This document shows, piece after piece, positions 31,400 through 39,360 of a stretch of DNA of 44,987 nucleotides. This stretch comes from an uncultured Planctomycetaceae bacterium (GTDB taxonomy: Bacteria; Planctomycetota; Planctomycetia; Pirellulales; Pirellulaceae), in NCBI GenBank assembly GCA_903927685.1, contig CAIYOB010000936.1, positions 1 through 44,987 of the forward strand, read 5' to 3'. The position numbers and the translations under genes are program-made. Below the pieces are notes generated by a model, which ran no database searches, was not told where the DNA came from, and saw nothing but the letters and a program-made list of their open reading frames with translations. The stretch's first letter is position 1; each line of letters starts with the position of its first letter.

Positions 31400-33805
31400 C
31401 TACTTGTCGGCGGGCGTCGCAAGCAATGCCTCGACTTTCGCCCGCGACAGCGGGGCGGGATGCAAGCGGCTGTCGCTCCACAGCGCCAGCGTGCTGGCCC
31501 GCGCGGGACTGTCAGGCCACTCGGATTGGCCGCAAGGGAGAATGCTCTGCGCTTGATCCGGATCGTGCATCGGAACCCACTGGGTGTACGACTGGGCCGT
31601 CTGACAACCGATGGTGCCGCCGTCGATCCGGATCAGCGCGGGCAGCGTCAAGGCCTGGGCCGCGTCCAACGCCGGAAAACCGTCCAGACTCTCGTAATAG
31701 CCCAACCGCTGCCGCTGGACGGCCTCGCGAGCCCGCGCGTTCCAGGCCGTCGGGTCCCGTCCATATTTCTGCTGCGCCGACTGCCAGGCGCCGGCCAGCA
31801 CTCGGTCGAGGTAATCCTGTTCCAGCGGCGAGAGGTCGGCTTGCGGGTTGCCCTCCAGCCGGCCAATCGCGGTCTTCAGGAAGTAGGCCAAGCCGGATTC
31901 GCCGCCGCCGTAGACGTACGCCAGATCCGTAGCCATGAAGCGGAAGAACGTGTTCAACTCGATCGCCAACTCCGCGCCGGGTTCGGCCAGCGAGGCCCTG
32001 GCGCCCGCTCGGTACCAGGGCTCCAGGTGCGTCAAGGCCGCCCGGGCGTCGGCGGACAAATCGCGTTTCAAGACGTCCCGCAGATGCAGGCCCAGTCGGA
32101 CCATATCGCGGCGGGCGGGGTTGACCGCGTCGAAGTGGATCTCCCGCACATCCTCGGGTGTGAACCGCTGCCGCGCCTGCAGGCATTCCCGCAGTCGCCA
32201 GGAACGCAGCGTGTCGCCGCCAGCGCCGGTCGAGGTCCCCAGCGGGAGCGGATACCACGCTTCGATCGGCCGATGGTTGCCGCTGTACAGGAACCCGGCG
32301 GCCGGATTCAGCACGCCGGGCAGCAGATCGGCGGGCAGGATCTCCTGCCAGTCCTGAGCCGAAGTGTGCCCCGGTTGGGCACCCCGGCCGCTGGTCGGAT
32401 CGAGCCGCGAACGCACGGGAATGGCCGCCACGGTGCGATAGCCGATGTTCCCGTCGCGGTCGCCAAACACCATGTTGGCACTGGGAAAACGCCAGCCGGC
32501 CAGCGCGGTGTCGAACTCGCGCACGGTGCGAGCCCGCAGCATACCCAACGCGCCCTGAATCGTCTCGCGATCCGGTTCGCACAGCGGGATGCGTTTCAAG
32601 GCAACTTCCGGATCACCCGGCTGGGCGAAACAGAACTCCGTCGCCACTGGACCGAGATGGGTTTCCCGGACGGTGTACTCCACCGGCGGACCGCCCTTGA
32701 CCTGGATCGTCTCGCGATGCACGGTCATCGGCCGCCACTGGCCGTCGAACCGGTATTGATCGGGCTTGGACGGATCCGTCTCCAGCTGAAACAAGTCGGC
32801 CTGGTCCGCGCCCAACGCCGTGACGCCCCAGGCCACGTGCTCGGTAAAGCCGATCAGGAGGATCGGGCTGCCGGGGACTCCGATGCCCCGCGCATTGAAG
32901 GTCCGGCCTTGCACGTGGAACTCGTAGAACAGCGCCGGATTGCGGACCGGCGTCTGGGGATCGCTGACCAGGACTGCCGAACCGGTCGTGGTCCGCTGGC
33001 CGCCCACGACCCAGGCGTGGCTGAACTTGGGCCCGGCCGGTCCGTCCGCGGTTCCGTTGGAGAGCCCGTGCTCGAGCGCGTACCGGGTCACGCGGTCGAG
33101 CCATTCGGTCGACACGTCCGCCCGCTTGACGACCGCCGGCCCGTCGTCGGGCGGCAGCGGTGTGAGATCGGCCGGCGCCGCGGGACGCGGGGGCTGGCGC
33201 GTCTGGCCGCGGCCGGGCGGCGGGTTGGCGGCGGGACGGCCCGGCCGCTGGCCGGCGGCCTCGTTGCGTCCGGCGATCAAGTCCCGCGTTCCGTCGGTGG
33301 CGAAGAACTGGCCCAAGTGCCACCATGAGGCCAGGCAGTCGGCCGGCGTCCACGACTCGGGTACCAAGCCCGTCCGCGCGAACAGCGGGTGCAGCCGGTC
33401 CCGGTGCTCATGGAAATAGGCGTTCACCCCGTCGCAATACGCCTGCAGCAGACCCAGCGTCTCCGGGTCCAAACGGCGGGCCGTGCGTTGCGCGGCCCGG
33501 TAGAAGCCGAACGTCCGCATCTGGCGATCGTGGTCCAACGCCGTATCGTCGCGGTTCAGCTGGCGGACGTCGCCGATCACCTCGGCCAACCGGCCTTGGA
33601 TGATGCGCAGCGAGTAAGTCATCTGAAACCCGCGATCCTCGGCCGTCGCATAGCCCAAGGCTCGCAGAGCCCCGGCGTCCGAGTCGGCAAACACGTGCGG
33701 GATCCCCCACGGATCGCGCAGGACTTCGGCGTTGGGTTCTCCGCCCTCGGCCGACGCTAAACACAGCAGGGCCAATAGCGGTGATGTGCACAGCCAACAA
33801 TTCAT
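31400..33805 (-). CDS. Penicillin acylase-family Ntn hydrolase (S45)
   Basis: 801 residues. Signal peptide about 1-19. The alpha-chain part starts VLRDPWGIPHVFADSDAGAL, then GYATAEDRGFQM, both family hallmarks. Ser262 in KF-SHAWVVGGQRT is the expected nucleophile of the mature beta chain, made free by self-cleavage. Just before it lies a Pro/Arg-rich linker (186-222), probably the spacer peptide. The beta chain shows NPALFYEFHVQG, GIGVPGSPILLIGFTEHVAWG, NMVFGDRDGNIGYRTVAAIP and LYSGNHRP. Members hydrolyse amides of penicillins, acyl-homoserine lactones or other N-acyl compounds; the substrate here is unknown. It sits 129 bp after the DUF1553 gene, with a nested palindrome in between, and upstream of GH127. 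Confidence 0.9.
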   Translation of the reverse strand: MNCWLCTSPLLALLCLASAEGGEPNAEVLRDPWGIPHVFADSDAGALRALGYATAEDRGFQMTYSLRIIQGRLAEVIGDVRQLNRDDTALDHDRQMRTFGFYRAAQRTARRLDPETLGLLQAYCDGVNAYFHEHRDRLHPLFARTGLVPESWTPADCLASWWHLGQFFATDGTRDLIAGRNEAAGQRPGRPAANPPPGRGQTRQPPRPAAPADLTPLPPDDGPAVVKRADVSTEWLDRVTRYALEHGLSNGTADGPAGPKFSHAWVVGGQRTTTGSAVLVSDPQTPVRNPALFYEFHVQGRTFNARGIGVPGSPILLIGFTEHVAWGVTALGADQADLFQLETDPSKPDQYRFDGQWRPMTVHRETIQVKGGPPVEYTVRETHLGPVATEFCFAQPGDPEVALKRIPLCEPDRETIQGALGMLRARTVREFDTALAGWRFPSANMVFGDRDGNIGYRTVAAIPVRSRLDPTSGRGAQPGHTSAQDWQEILPADLLPGVLNPAAGFLYSGNHRPIEAWYPLPLGTSTGAGGDTLRSWRLRECLQARQRFTPEDVREIHFDAVNPARRDMVRLGLHLRDVLKRDLSADARAALTHLEPWYRAGARASLAEPGAELAIELNTFFRFMATDLAYVYGGGESGLAYFLKTAIGRLEGNPQADLSPLEQDYLDRVLAGAWQSAQQKYGRDPTAWNARAREAVQRQRLGYYESLDGFPALDAAQALTLPALIRIDGGTIGCQTAQSYTQWVPMHDPDQAQSILPCGQSEWPDSPARASTLALWSDSRLHPAPLSRAKVEALLATPADK

Positions 33806-33839
33806 AGATCATCCCTTGAAGTCGAGTGGTCACGGCGCT

Positions 33840-33907
33840 GGAGTTCACGCTTTCGCGTGCCCGGCCTGGCCAGGCCGGGGAACAGGACACGCCGAAGCGT
33901 GGACTCC
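33840..33907. repeat. Nested inverted repeat between the DUF1553 and acylase genes
   Basis: The centre is a perfect 20-bp palindrome, CCCGGCCTGGCCAGGCCGGG (33860-33879). Outside it, GGAGTTCACGCTTTCGCGTG (33840-33859) and CACGCCGAAGCGTGGACTCC (33888-33907) form imperfect 20-base arms. The transcript would make one long cruciform-like hairpin. It lies between two co-directional minus-strand genes, so it could lower read-through into the acylase gene, or be a dispersed planctomycete repeat. Confidence 0.85.
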
Positions 33908-33934
33908 GACGCCCGTCGCAGACGCTGGGCGGCG

Positions 33935-36900
33935 TCAGTAAACAAATAGGAACTCGTTGGCATTGACCATCGCTCGGCAGAACACCAGGCGGCCGTGCTC
34001 GCGGATCAGTTGCACGGCGGACTCCTGCTCCTCCGCGAGCGGCTCGCGGGAGAAGGCCAGCCGAAAGGCCAGGCGAGCCTGCGCTGCGGGGTCCTCCCCC
34101 GCCTCGGCGGCCAGCCGCTGGGCCCAGAACTCCGCTTGCTGCAACAGGAACGCGCTGTTCAGCAGGTTCAAGGCTTGCAGGGGCGTGTTCGAGCGATTGC
34201 GCTGGGGCGCGATCTGGCCAGCGTCCGGGCAATCGAACGCGCCGAAGGTGTCGTCCAGTTGCATCCGCGGCTTGCGCTGATACACCATGCGGCGAAACGT
34301 GTCGGCGCCGTACTCGCGCTTGGTCGTGTAGACCCGCACGTAGTTCGTATTCGGCTCGAACAGGTCGAAGCCGGGACCGCCCATGGACAAGTCCAGCTTG
34401 CCGCTCACACTCAGGATCGTATCCCGCAGCGTCTCGGCCTCCAGACGCCGCGGCGGATACCGCCACAGCAGGCGAGCTGCGGCGTCGGCAGCCAGACCCT
34501 GCGGATTGGGCTGGCTGCTCTGCCGATAGGCGGCCGAGCGGCAGATCAAACGCTGGATGTGCTTGAGCGACCAGGCGTGTGGGCTGGCGGCCGTCGCAGG
34601 ACTGGCGGCCGCGTCCGTACCCGCCGGGGCATCGGGGACGGCAGGCTGCATCAGTTCCGCGGCCAGCCAGTCGAGCAGTTCCGGATGCGAGGGTCGGCCG
34701 CCGTTGACGCCCAAGTCACTGGGCGTATGCACGATCCCCGTGCCGAACTGATAATGCCAGAGGCGGTTGACGATGACGCGCGCCGTCAAGGGATGATCCG
34801 GCCGGGTGATCCACTTGGCCAGCGCCAGACGCCGTTCAGCATCGGGCGTCTCGGCGGGCAAGGTGAACGGTTCACCGAACTCGGTCAGCGAACCCGGCGC
34901 AACCGGCTCGCGAGGTTGCGTCGGATCGCCGCGGTTCAGCCGATACGTAACCTCCGGCGGCCCGAACTTGCCGGCGTAGACGAGTGGCGAGGCGGTCAGC
35001 CCCGCCAACTGGTGCTGGATCGCCTGGCGGCGCTCGGCCAGTTGTTGCGACAGTTGTGCTTGATCGGCCGGTAGCCCGCGGCGCGTGAGGATCGCGGCCG
35101 GCAGGTTGGGCAGGTCGCGGGGCAGGCGATCGTCGTGGCTGGCCACCGTCTGCCACGCCTGGCCATCCGGCGAGACTTCCACGCGGTACGCCGTGGCGAC
35201 GCGGTCCGTGTACCGCGGCGCCGGTTCGCGGTCGCGGCTCCACACCACCTGCTCGATCCGTTCCGGCCGGGCCAATTCGATCGCTACCCAGCCGGCGCCG
35301 GGTTCGTTGGAGATCCAGCTGTGACTGTTGCCGTACCGGCCGTCGTGGATATTCTCCAGCCGATGGATGTCGAAGCCCGGCAGCGTGCTGGAAGCCGTCG
35401 CCTTGGCGCCGGCCGAAGCCAGGGCCACGTTGCGCGGGCGCTCCTCGGCCGTGAAGATCTCCAATTCGTCGATACAAGGCTGACTCTGCGCAGTGCCCAG
35501 CACGGTGAACCGCACGAACCGAGCTTCGACCGACGCGAAGCGTTCGATGTTGGTGCCGTGCGTGACCGGCATGCGCAGCTGGGGACACGCCGCGGGCTCC
35601 GCTTCCTCGCCGGGCAGTTCGGCCTGGAAAACCAGCGCGTCGGCGGTGACGGGGGCGTCGGTGCTGCCGCCTCGCAGGATCACGACCGACTCGCGTGTCA
35701 GCGTCTGCACGCCCGCGTCGAAGAAGCCGCTCCACAGCGACTGGCCCGGCACGTCGCCCGAGCCGTCGGAGAATTTTCGCTGATCGACGGTGGCGATCAC
35801 CTGCTGGTCCTCGCGCGTCTCCGGGCTGCCATCGCGATCCAGCACGTAACGGGCGTCCGTGGCGTGTGAGCTCCAGCCACATCCCCAGGACAGCCAGACG
35901 CGGTGGTGGCCTTCGCGCCGAGGGCTCCACATAAAGACGTCGCGCTCGCGGGGATTGGCCCACCAGGTATAACCACGGCCTATGGTCGGGAGCCGCCGCC
36001 CGTCGCCTGGATCCGAGGCCTCGCCGCGGCCGGTGCCCGGACGATAGTCGGCCGTGCCGGCGGGCGGGACGAGTTGCCGCACGGGCGGGCCGTCGCCGGC
36101 CGGATCGGCAGCCGCGTCGTCCAGCCACAGCGTGGCGGCGGGATAGGCCAGCGGCTGGAACCGCCGCAACTGTTGCTCGACAGCATCCAGTTCCTGTTTC
36201 AACTCGGTCGCCTTCGCCTGGCGCTGAGAGTCCTCCGCCGCTTTCAGCGGACGTTCGCCGTGCTGCACGCCGGCCAGGATCGCCTTGACGGCGTAATAAT
36301 CCGTCTGCGGAATCGGGTCGAACTTGTGCGAGTGGCAGCGGGCACAGCCGAGGGTCAGCCCGAGCAGCGCGCTGCCCGTCGTGCTGACCATGTCGTGCAA
36401 TTCGTCGGCGCGCTGATTGGCGGTCAGCACCGGGTCGGGACTCTTCACCTGGTCCCACGGCCCGCCCACGAGAAAGCCGGTGGCGGCATCCTCGCCCAGC
36501 ACGTCACCCGCCAACTGCTCCTGGATAAACCGGTCGTACGGCTTGTCCTCGTTCAGCGCCCGGATCACGTAGTCGCGGTACGGCCAGGCGTTGGGACGCT
36601 CCTGGTTCATCTCGAAGCCATTGCTCTCGGCAAAGCGGACGACATCCAGCCAGTGCCGGGCCCAGCGTTCGCCGTAGTGCGGGGAAGCGAGCAATCGATC
36701 CACCAGCCGGTCATACGCCGCCGGATCCGGGTCCTGGACAAATTGCTCGACCTCATCCGGCGCCGGGGGCAGACCGATGAGATTGAAGTACAGCCGCCGG
36801 ATCAGCGTCCGCCGGTCGGCAGGCGGCGCGGGGGACAGCCCGCTGGCACGCAGTTTCGCGTAGATAAAGCGGTCGATCGGGTTGACCGACCACTCGGCCG

Positions 36901-37402
36901 GCAGGCCCGGCGGGTCGGGCGGCGCCGGGCGCTGGACGGGCTGGAACGACCACCAGGACTTGCTGGCCAGCGCGGGCTCCTTGATGCTCAAGCTCTCGGG
37001 CCAAGCCGCTCCTTCCGCGATCCAGCGGCGGATCAGGTCGACCTGCGCCGCGGCGAGCGGCGGGCCTTTCTTCGGCATGTCGGCCGTGCCGTCGGCGGCC
37101 GGCGTGATGCGATCCAGCAGCGCACTTTCTTCGGGCCGGCCCGGCACGACGGCCGGCCCGCTGTCGCCGCCCTTGGTCGCCGACTTGACGGTCGACAGAT
37201 CCAATCCGCCTTCGGGCTGGCTGGGGTTGTGGCACGTGAGGCACCGCTCGCTCAACAACGGAGCGACCTGCGCCGCGAAATCGACCCGTTCCGCCTCGCC
37301 TGCCACGGCCGCCCCCAGCAGGACGAGCCAAGCGGCCGCCAGCAGGCTTGAAACACCACCGATCCCCAAGAGACCTCTTTCAGACTGGCATCGCCGATTC
37401 AT
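33935..37402 (-). CDS. DUF1549/DUF1553 secreted cytochrome protein (PSC1-PSCyt2-discoidin-PSD1)
   Basis: 1155 residues. Signal/TM segment about 13-35. A cytochrome c-like PSC1 domain carries CLTCH (Cys54, Cys57, His58). The DUF1549 domain (about 170-390) reads VNPIDRFIYAKL, LYFNLIGLPP, YGERWARHWLDVVRFAESNG and a second heme-type motif CARCHSHKFDPIP. A middle insertion to about 800 includes a discoidin-like module (IDELEIFTAEERPRNVALAS, GAGWVAIELARPERIEQVVW in parts). DUF1553 (about 850-1140) has LAKWITRPDHPLTARVIVNR, WHYQFGTGIVHTPSDLG and NRSNTPLQALNLLNSAF. These large proteins are abundant in planctomycetes and their function is unknown. The usual downstream partner, a DUF1501 protein, is absent. 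First gene of the minus-strand cluster. Confidence 0.93.
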   Translation of the reverse strand: MNRRCQSERGLLGIGGVSSLLAAAWLVLLGAAVAGEAERVDFAAQVAPLLSERCLTCHNPSQPEGGLDLSTVKSATKGGDSGPAVVPGRPEESALLDRITPAADGTADMPKKGPPLAAAQVDLIRRWIAEGAAWPESLSIKEPALASKSWWSFQPVQRPAPPDPPGLPAEWSVNPIDRFIYAKLRASGLSPAPPADRRTLIRRLYFNLIGLPPAPDEVEQFVQDPDPAAYDRLVDRLLASPHYGERWARHWLDVVRFAESNGFEMNQERPNAWPYRDYVIRALNEDKPYDRFIQEQLAGDVLGEDAATGFLVGGPWDQVKSPDPVLTANQRADELHDMVSTTGSALLGLTLGCARCHSHKFDPIPQTDYYAVKAILAGVQHGERPLKAAEDSQRQAKATELKQELDAVEQQLRRFQPLAYPAATLWLDDAAADPAGDGPPVRQLVPPAGTADYRPGTGRGEASDPGDGRRLPTIGRGYTWWANPRERDVFMWSPRREGHHRVWLSWGCGWSSHATDARYVLDRDGSPETREDQQVIATVDQRKFSDGSGDVPGQSLWSGFFDAGVQTLTRESVVILRGGSTDAPVTADALVFQAELPGEEAEPAACPQLRMPVTHGTNIERFASVEARFVRFTVLGTAQSQPCIDELEIFTAEERPRNVALASAGAKATASSTLPGFDIHRLENIHDGRYGNSHSWISNEPGAGWVAIELARPERIEQVVWSRDREPAPRYTDRVATAYRVEVSPDGQAWQTVASHDDRLPRDLPNLPAAILTRRGLPADQAQLSQQLAERRQAIQHQLAGLTASPLVYAGKFGPPEVTYRLNRGDPTQPREPVAPGSLTEFGEPFTLPAETPDAERRLALAKWITRPDHPLTARVIVNRLWHYQFGTGIVHTPSDLGVNGGRPSHPELLDWLAAELMQPAVPDAPAGTDAAASPATAASPHAWSLKHIQRLICRSAAYRQSSQPNPQGLAADAAARLLWRYPPRRLEAETLRDTILSVSGKLDLSMGGPGFDLFEPNTNYVRVYTTKREYGADTFRRMVYQRKPRMQLDDTFGAFDCPDAGQIAPQRNRSNTPLQALNLLNSAFLLQQAEFWAQRLAAEAGEDPAAQARLAFRLAFSREPLAEEQESAVQLIREHGRLVFCRAMVNANEFLFVY

Positions 37403-37439
37403 GGATCGTTGTCGCTCCCCGTGCTGCCGCGGCCTTGAG

Positions 37440-37515
37440 CGGCATGTTGCGCCTCGTAACCGGAAGCAAGAGCGAGGAAGGGGCGAGGAGCCTCGCTAAC
37501 GCTTCGGGTTTGTGA
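37440..37515. repeat. Candidate dispersed repeat
   Basis: It contains GCGAGG-AG-CCTCGC (37483-37496), a perfect small inverted repeat, flanked by GCCTCGTAACCGGAAGC and TAACGCTTCGGGTTTGTG. I associate GCGAGGCTCC/TAACGCTTCGG strings with dispersed elements in planctomycete genomes, but only this one copy is present in the window, so the call rests on memory and the inverted repeat. Confidence 0.4.
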
Positions 37516-37631
37516 TAATCGGCTACCAGCGTCTTGCGCAACAATCCGATCAAGGCCGCTGCCACTGTCCCGAACATGGACGCCAAAAGAGACGCAGACC
37601 GACGAGAGGTAGCCTAGCCAAGGACGAGCCG

Positions 37632-37659
37632 TTGATCAAGGTGACGACACTCGTACAAT
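37632..37659 (+). promoter_or_regulatory. Candidate promoter of the sulfatase/GH38 cluster
   Basis: TTGATC (37632-37637), a 16-base spacer and TACAAT (37654-37659) form a sigma-70-like promoter, about 90 bases before the sulfatase ATG at 37752. Confidence 0.4.
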
Positions 37660-37751
37660 GAGGCTGCGACAGGCGCGAAGGCCGAATTTGCCCGCCAGGG
37701 GCGGCGCTCGCGTATCCCAGACAAAATTGCTCACTTCGAGGTTCCCTGACC

Positions 37752-39308
37752 ATGATCCGAATCGCCCTGCTGTCCGTCCTGGTGTGGCCGCCGCTGGTCG
37801 CGGCGCAAGGCGCCGAACCCTCGGCCGTAGGAAGTCGGCCGAACATTCTGATGATCGTCTCCGAGGACAACGGCCCGGAACTGGGCTGCTACGGCGATCC
37901 GTACGCGCGGACGCCGAACCTGGACCGACTCGCCGCCGAGGGCGTCCGATTCAATCGGGCCTATGTCGCCCAGGCCGGGTGCAGCCAATCCCGCGCGAGT
38001 GTGCTGACCGGGCTGTATCCGCATCAGCACGGCCAAATCGGCCTGGCGACCTGGGGGTTCCGCCTGTACCGCGAGGACACGCCGAACTTGCCGCGCAGCC
38101 TCAAGGCGGCCGGCTACCGCACCGGGATCATCGGCAAACTGCACATCAATCCCGAAGCAGCGTTTCCGTTCGACTTCCGCGAAATCCCCGGCGCCAACTT
38201 CAACCGCAAAGATCTGGGCGACTACGCAAGACACGCCGCGGCCTTCATGCAAGCCGGCGACGAGCCGTTCTTCCTCAGCGTCAACTATCCCGAGGCCCAC
38301 GATCCGTGGCTACGGCAGGTGGCCGGTCTGCCGGAGCAGCCTCAAACGGGCGCGGCGGTGAAAACCATGCCCTACCAAGGCCTCGACCCGCCGGAGATGC
38401 GCGAGATGGTGGCCGATTATTACAACTGCCTCAGCCGCCTGGACTCGCTCGTGGGCGACTTGCTGGCCGCGCTGCAAGCCTCGGGCAAGTCCCCGAACAC
38501 GCTCGTGATCTACTTCGGCGACCACGGCGCGGATATGCTTCGCGGCAAGCGCACTTGCTATGAGGGCGGCGTGCGGATCCCGCTGCTGATGCGTTGGCCC
38601 GGGCGTGCCCGGCCGCAGGTGCGCGAGGAGCTGGTCTCGACGGTGGACCTGATGCCCACCGTGCTCGACGCCTGCGGCGCCGCGGCGGTGCCCGGTCTGC
38701 CGGGACGTCCGCTCCAGCCGCTGCTGGCTGGCGAGCCTGGCGCGTGGCGTACGCAGTTGTTCACGGAATATCACACGCACGCCGCCGCGGCGAACTACCA
38801 TCCGCTGCGGGCCGTCCGCACCGAGCGCTACAAACTGATCGAAAACCTCCTGCCGGATACCGTGAACCCGGACTACGCCGACACCTTCCGCAAGCTCGAA
38901 GGCGCCGCGGTTGATCGCGGCCAGACGGATTTCCGGGGCGGACTGCCTCGAGCCATTGCCGGCGCCGCGCCGGAGGTCCGCGCCGCCTACGCCCTGATGG
39001 AGAAACCGCCGCGGTACGAACTGTACGATCTGCAAGCCGACCCGTACGAGTTCCGCAATCTCGCCAACTCGCCCGACCACGCCGCGGCCTGTGCCGAACT
39101 CCAACAAGCGCTCGCCGCGTGGCGGCAGGAAACCAAGGATCCGCTGCTCGATCCGGTCAACCTCCAGCGGCTGACCGCGGAAGTCACGTCCGTCCAATCC
39201 AAAGCCGCCGGCAAGGAGCTTGGCTGGGGCTATCCCGACTACTTTTTCGGGAAAGAACCCGCTCCAAGCACGCCCCCGGCCAAGAAGAAAAAGAAGAAGA
39301 ACCGATGA
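37752..39308 (+). CDS. Secreted sulfatase with unusual CSQSR motif (SGSH-like)
   Basis: 518 residues. Signal peptide about 1-21. The opening NILMIVSEDNGPELGCYG, then LYPHQHGQIGLATWGFRLYRED and TGIIGKLHINP, is closest to sulfatases of the N-sulfoglucosamine sulfohydrolase (SGSH) type. The formylglycine site reads Cys77-Ser-Gln-Ser-Arg; the Pro/Ala normally at the third position is Gln. VIYFGDHGADMLRGKRTCYEGG provides the later metal and His/Lys residues (in parts: VIYFGDHGADMLRGK). So all else looks active, and the change may be a subfamily trait or may alter maturation. The C-terminus ends in a Lys-rich tail (six Lys). Upstream promoter candidate at 37632; GH38 follows after 52 bp. Confidence 0.9.
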   Translation: MIRIALLSVLVWPPLVAAQGAEPSAVGSRPNILMIVSEDNGPELGCYGDPYARTPNLDRLAAEGVRFNRAYVAQAGCSQSRASVLTGLYPHQHGQIGLATWGFRLYREDTPNLPRSLKAAGYRTGIIGKLHINPEAAFPFDFREIPGANFNRKDLGDYARHAAAFMQAGDEPFFLSVNYPEAHDPWLRQVAGLPEQPQTGAAVKTMPYQGLDPPEMREMVADYYNCLSRLDSLVGDLLAALQASGKSPNTLVIYFGDHGADMLRGKRTCYEGGVRIPLLMRWPGRARPQVREELVSTVDLMPTVLDACGAAAVPGLPGRPLQPLLAGEPGAWRTQLFTEYHTHAAAANYHPLRAVRTERYKLIENLLPDTVNPDYADTFRKLEGAAVDRGQTDFRGGLPRAIAGAAPEVRAAYALMEKPPRYELYDLQADPYEFRNLANSPDHAAACAELQQALAAWRQETKDPLLDPVNLQRLTAEVTSVQSKAAGKELGWGYPDYFFGKEPAPSTPPAKKKKKKNR

Positions 39309-39360
39309 AGCTGCCGGTTGCCGTTCGCCTGAGAACTGACAAGACAGGGAGGAAAGAGTT

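Larger units (their letters stand above)
37403..37751. other. Divergent intergenic region
   Basis: About 350 bp between two divergent genes. It must carry the promoters of both the DUF1553 and sulfatase clusters. It also holds a repeat-like stretch (37440-37515) and a promoter candidate (37632-37659), listed separately. A 68-codon minus-strand frame (37380-37586) covers the repeat and is probably not a gene. Confidence 0.5.
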
